A DNA stretch of 64,000 nucleotides from DASRHK01 sp963776465 (GTDB taxonomy: Bacteria > Pseudomonadota > Gammaproteobacteria > Nevskiales > Nevskiaceae): NCBI GenBank assembly GCA_963776465.1, contig CAVZMV010000002.1, positions 2,914,001-2,978,000 on the forward strand, written 5' to 3'. This document shows positions 59,468-64,000 of the stretch, piece by piece. The notes below the pieces were generated by a model. That model did not search any database. It saw only the letters and a list, made by a program, of their open reading frames with translations, and was not told where the DNA came from. The number at the start of each line of letters is the position of its first letter. The stretch's first letter is position 1. The translations under genes were made by a program, and so were the position numbers.

Positions 59468-60652
59468 ATGAAAAAGAACGACAGGAAGGCCGGCTTCGGC
59501 ACGCGCGCGATCCACGCCGGGCAGTCGCCCGATCCGTCGACCGGCGCGATCATGCCGCCGATCTACGCCACCTCGACCTACGTGCAGGAGAGCCCGGGCA
59601 AGCACCAGGGCTACGAGTACTCGCGCACGCAGAATCCGACGCGCATGGCTTTCGAGCGCTGCGTCGCCGACCTCGAGGGCGGCACCCGCGGCTTTGCGTT
59701 CGCGTCGGGCATGGCGGCGACGGCGACGATCCTGGACCTCTTCCCTGCCGGCTCGCACGTCATCGCCAGCGACGATCTCTACGGCGGCACCTACCGGCTG
59801 CTGACGCGCGTGCGCGAGAAATCAGCCGCTACCGCCGTCAGCTACGTCGACATGCGCGACGCGCGCGCCATCGAAGCCGCGATCACGCCGAAGACCGCGC
59901 TGATCTGGGTAGAGACGCCGACCAACCCCATGCTGAAGCTGGTCGACCTTGCGGCGGTAGCGAAGATCGCGCGCAAGCATCGCGTGCTGGCCTGCGCCGA
60001 CAACACGTTCGCCAGTCCCTACCTGCAGCGACCGCTCGAGCTCGGCTTCGACCTGGTCATGCACTCGACCACCAAGTACCTGAATGGCCACTCCGACATG
60101 GTCGGCGGCGTCGTGGTGGTCGGCGACGATGAGGAGCTCGGCAAGCGCCTGGGCTTCATGCAGAACGCTGTCGGCGGCGTGTCGGGCCCCTTCGATTCCT
60201 TCCTGGCGCTGCGCGGATTGAAGACGCTGCCCCTGCGGATGCAGCGTCACTGCGACAACGCGCTGGCGCTGGCGCAGTGGCTGGAGCGACACCCCAAGGT
60301 CGGGCGCGTGATCTATCCGGGCCTGGTCTCGCACCCGCAGCACGCGCTGGCGCGGCGACAGATGCGCGCTCCCGGCGGCAAGCCCGCATTCGGCGGCATG
60401 ATCACCATCGAGCTGAAGGGCAATCTGAAGTTTGCACGCCGGTTCCTCGAACGTTGCGAAATCTTTGCACTCGCCGAGAGCCTGGGCGGCGTAGAAAGTC
60501 TCATCGAGCACCCGGGGATCATGACGCACGCCAGCGTGCCGGCGGCGCAGCGTGCGGCGCTGGGGATCGGCGACGGCCTGGTTCGCTTGTCGGTCGGCGT
60601 CGAGGACCTGGACGATCTACGGGGCGATCTGGAGCGGGCGCTTCGATCCTAG
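59468..60652 (+). CDS. Cystathionine gamma-lyase (PLP Cys/Met family)
   Basis: A 394-residue PLP enzyme, usual family length. Motifs: QNPTRMAFERCVADLEGG, the aromatic PLP-stacking YGGTYRL, ADNTFASPYLQRPLELG and the PLP Lys in HSTTKYLNGHSD. The substrate loop SLGGVESLIEHPGIMTHASV is present. Sequence alone cannot fully separate gamma-lyase from cystathionine gamma-synthase. The operon with cystathionine beta-synthase, 5 bp upstream, makes the lyase the likelier choice, yielding cysteine, 2-oxobutyrate and ammonia. Confidence 0.9.
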   Translation: MKKNDRKAGFGTRAIHAGQSPDPSTGAIMPPIYATSTYVQESPGKHQGYEYSRTQNPTRMAFERCVADLEGGTRGFAFASGMAATATILDLFPAGSHVIASDDLYGGTYRLLTRVREKSAATAVSYVDMRDARAIEAAITPKTALIWVETPTNPMLKLVDLAAVAKIARKHRVLACADNTFASPYLQRPLELGFDLVMHSTTKYLNGHSDMVGGVVVVGDDEELGKRLGFMQNAVGGVSGPFDSFLALRGLKTLPLRMQRHCDNALALAQWLERHPKVGRVIYPGLVSHPQHALARRQMRAPGGKPAFGGMITIELKGNLKFARRFLERCEIFALAESLGGVESLIEHPGIMTHASVPAAQRAALGIGDGLVRLSVGVEDLDDLRGDLERALRS

Positions 60653-60711
60653 TTAACCCCGGATCGCCCGCCCGGACGTTGTAGCTTCAAGGACGATTGC
60701 GGAGGGAATGC

Positions 60712-63700
60712 ATGAAGCAGATCCAGATTTGGGGTGTCGCCAGCTTGCTGATGCTGCTGGCCAGCGCTGTGCGCGCCGCGCCGATGGCGGAGGCCGACGT
60801 GCCGGCGCCGCTCAAGCCCTGGATCGGCTGGGTGCTGCACGATCAGGACGTGCGGCGCTGCCCGACGCCGTCCAACGATTCCTCGCAGCGGCTTTGCGTG
60901 TGGCCCGCGGAGCTCGCCCTTTCCCTCACCGCTTCGGGCGGGCGTTTCACGCTGGCGGCGGAGCTGTTCGCGCCCGGCTGGCTGGGGCTTCCCGGAGATG
61001 TGGAGCTCTGGCCGCAGGACGTCACGCGCGCCGGCCAGCCCGCGGCAGTCACCGCGCACGAAGGGCGACCCATGCTGTACCTGCCGGCCGGGACGCACCG
61101 CGTCGAGGGCGCGTTCCGCTGGTCGCAAATGCCCGAGTCGCTGTACGTGCCACCCGACGCCGGGCTGGTCACGGTCACGGTCGACGGTGTCTCGCGCAGT
61201 GCCGGCCGCGACGGGCGCAATCACGTCTGGCTCGCCCGCACCGTCGCTGCGACGGCAGCGGCCAGCGGCAACCACCTCGAGGTCAAGGTCTATCGCCTGA
61301 TCGAGGACGACATCCCACCGCGCCTGACCACGCACCTCGACCTGGAAGTCACCGGCGAGGTCCGCGACGAAGTGCTGGGTCCGGTGCTGCCACCGGGCTT
61401 CGCGCCACTGACGCTCTCCGGAAATCTCGCGGCGCGGCTGGACGATCAGAACCGCCTGCACGTGCAGGTGCGTCCGGGCGTGTGGTCGCTCGACGTCACC
61501 GGGCGCGCGACCGCGCCGCTCTCCAAGCTCGCGCTGGACGCGCTGCCCGCGCCGTGGCCCGCCGAGGAGACCTGGTCGTTCGCGGCGCACAACGAGCTGC
61601 GCGTGGTTGAGATTGGCGGTGCGCCGGCGGTGGATCCGCGGCAGACGCAGATGCCCGAGTACCTGGCACACCTTCCCTGCGTATCTGATGTCGCCCGGCG
61701 TCACACTCGCGTTTGCCGAGAAGCAGCGCGGCAGTCCGCAAGCCGATCCGGATCAGCTGTCGCTGCAGCGCCAGCTGTGGCTGGACTTCGACGGACGCGG
61801 CTACACGCTGCAGGACAGCCTGCAGGGTCGGCTCTCGCGCAGCTGGCGGCTGGAAGCCGCGGCGCCGATCGACCTCGGACGCATCGAAGTCGACAACGAG
61901 CCGCAGCTGATCACGCAGCATCGCGAAGGCAAGGGCGTGGAAGTTCGCCACGGCCAGTTGAACCTCGTCGCCGACAGCCGCATCAACGACGCCCAGCGTC
62001 AGCTGCCGGCCGCCGGCTGGAACACCGATCTGCAATCGGTCAACACGATGTTGCACCTGCCGCCGGGCTGGCGGCTGCTGGCGGCGCCAGGCGCCGATAG
62101 CGCGTTCACCTGGATCAGCCGCTGGACGCTGCTGGATCTCTTCATCGTGCTGATCGCGGCCGTCGCCGCGCTGCGCCTGTTCGGCCCCGCCTGGGCCGCG
62201 ACAACGCTCTTCACGCTGGCGCTGATCTGGCACGAGCCCGGTGCGCCGCGCGGATCCTGGCTTGCGCTCATCGCGGTCACCGCGCTGCTGCGCGTGCTGC
62301 CGGCGTCGTACCGGGAAGGACGCCTGCATGCGTGGCTGCGGAGGTTCCGCTGGGCGGCCGCCGCCGCGCTGGTGCTGATCGCGGTGCCGTTCGCCATCCA
62401 CCAGGCGCGCGTGGCGTTGTACCCCCAGCTGGACATCCCGCTGTACAGCACGCCGCTGGTGAGCGGCGGGGTTCTCCAGGACGCCATGCAAAGCAAGGAA
62501 ATGGAGATGAACGCCGAGGTCGCCAACGCGCCGGCGCCTGCGCCGATGGCCGAGGAGATGATGGCTACCGATGCCGCCAGCGCGCGCCCACGTCGCGACT
62601 TGCGCAAGTACAAGATGCAGGACCGCGACGAAGGCCGCGGCGCCGCGCAAGTGGCGCAGCAGTCGATCAAGCGCATGGACCCCAACGTGCTGACGCAGAC
62701 GGGGCCCGGGCTTCCGAACTGGCAGTGGCAGGACATCAACCTGCACTGGAACGGTCCGGTGACGCCGGATCAGCAGGTGCGCCTCTGGCTGCTCTCGCCC
62801 GCGCTGACGAGAATGCTGCAGGCGCTGTCGATCGTGCTCGTAGCGCTGCTGATCGCGCGCTGGATGGAGCTCAAGCTGCCGCGGCTGCCCAGCCGCGCCT
62901 CTGCAGCCATCGTGCCCTTGCTGCTTGCTGCCGGACTATTCGCGCAGCCTCGCGAAGCGAGCGCGCAGGAGCCGACGCCGCCCGGCCCGCCCTCGCCCGC
63001 CATCCTCGACCAGCTGCGCGAGCGCCTGCTTGCCCCACCCGCCTGCGCGCCGGACTGCGCGCAAATGCCGCGCCTGCAGATCGGCATCGGCGCTGGCGGC
63101 GCGCTGAGCCTGCGCGCGACCATTGAAGCCGCAGCGACGACGGCCGTGCCTTTGCCGGTGCCGGCAGTCACCGCCGGTGCGCAGGGAGCGCAATGGCAAC
63201 CCAGCGACGTCGTCGTCGACGGTCGCGCTGCGACGTTGCGCCGCGCGCCCGACGGCCTGTTATGGCTGAGCCTGCAGCCGGGACGTCACGACGTGCTGAT
63301 CACCGGACCGCTGCAGGGGCTCGGACAACTGCAGATCCCGCTGCCGCTCAAGCCGCACCTGGTCACGTCCTCGCTGGACGGCTGGGTGCTGAGTGGCGTC
63401 AACGAGCGTGGACAGCCGTCCGACGCATTGCAGCTGCTCAAGTCCTCCGGCACCGCCGACCCTGCGCCGACGGGTGACGGCGAGAGCGCGCAGGCATTGC
63501 CGCCGCTGCTCATCGTCACGCGCACGCTGCACCTGGGGATGGACTGGGACGTCGAGACCAGCGTGCAGCGCATCGGCGTCATCCATACGCCGATCGTCGC
63601 GCGGATCCCGCTGCTGCCGGGCGAGCGGCTCACCGGCGAGCGCATCCGCATGCGCGACGGAGAAGTGGAGCTCAGCTTCGCGCCGGGCCAGTCGGTCGCC

Positions 63701-64000
63701 GGATGGAATTCGCGCCTGCCGCTTACCGACACGCTGTCCCTGCAGGCGTCGGGCGCGACCGACCGGTTCGAGGTCTGGCGCTTCGACGTGAGCGCGCTGT
63801 GGCACGCGGAGTTCAGCGGCATCGCGCCGATCCTGCACATGGCCAACGACTATCGGCTCGCGAGCTTCCAGCCCTGGCCCGGCGAGAAGGTGCAGGTCGC
63901 CATCTCGCGGCCGTCGGGTATCGGCGGCCAGACCGTCACGCTCGACAACGCGACGCTGACGGTGCGCCCGGGACAGCGGGCCACGGACGACGTCATCGAT
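60712..64000 (+). CDS. Very large exported membrane protein, frameshifted and cut by window end
   Basis: More than 1095 residues. It starts at ATG 60712 behind GGAGGG, with a signal peptide (GVASLLMLLASAVRA-APM). The frame is good to 61662, then breaks; dropping one C of the CCTGG at 61662-61666 restores EYWHTFPAYLMSPGVTLAFA and the frame stays open to the window end. The exported N-terminal half is beta-rich. A first membrane cluster follows (about residues 470-580, with TLLDLFIVLIAAVAALRLF), and a second near 700-760 (MLQALSIVLVALLIARWMEL). Then comes another exported region, Pro-rich at its start. I do not recognise the family. Confidence 0.68.

Overview
The window is chromosomal DNA of high GC content (about two thirds by eye), densely coding, from a gammaproteobacterium. 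The order hrcA-grpE-dnaK-dnaJ-dapB-carA-carB, recN next to fur, and bamE/rnfH/smpB next to ssrA suggest the Xanthomonadales/Nevskiales/Steroidobacterales side of the class. That placement is inferred from gene order and protein style, not from a search. There is no prophage, transposase, CRISPR array, rRNA or tRNA gene in the window.

Layout. 1-13.7 kb, minus strand: a damaged membrane protein gene, then hrcA, grpE, dnaK, dnaJ, dapB, an exported M20 amidohydrolase, a PA0069-type radical SAM gene with a LexA-like palindrome, carA, and carB cut by the window edge. 13.7-21.8 kb: nadK, recN, an 11-residue-repeat exported protein downstream of fur, bamE, rnfH, an SLC6-type transporter, smpB, a class III cyclase and the tmRNA gene ssrA. 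21.8-30.3 kb, minus: a three-gene signalling operon made of a 2097-residue cytosolic hybrid kinase with about 13 HAMP-like units, a receiver-kinase-receiver protein and a lipoprotein.

30.5-38.9 kb: pspF faces a sigma-54 operon that holds a small exported protein, pspA, pspB, pspC, an ABC ATPase, a fused ABC permease/M1 aminopeptidase and an SDR. 38.9-42.2 kb, minus: a VWA lipoprotein, an ECF sigma factor and a candidate membrane anti-sigma factor, preceded by a 208-bp set of interleaved inverted repeats. 42.2-48 kb: sir2 and tetR share overlapping start codons, followed by an RND adaptor and pump. 47.9-53.7 kb: an HELGH metalloprotease with a GlyGly-CTERM-like tail, then an MMPL/RND transporter with a DUF1329 partner; a MITE-like element sits exactly at the transporter start codon. 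53.7-57.5 kb: envelope proteins and a PhoPQ-like two-component system. 57.5-64 kb: orn, the reverse transsulfuration pair (cystathionine beta-synthase and gamma-lyase), and a very large unrecognised exported membrane protein that runs off the end.

How it fits together. Much of the window deals with stress and envelope care: heat-shock chaperones, trans-translation (smpB plus ssrA), DNA repair (recN), the Psp membrane-stress response, ECF sigma signalling, RND efflux and several sensors.

A caution about the sequence. Five genes are split by single-base shifts, one of them twice, and a sixth probably is; every one is explained by one extra base. Three of the seven sites fall at CCWGG motifs. 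Consensus errors are therefore a serious alternative to real gene decay.
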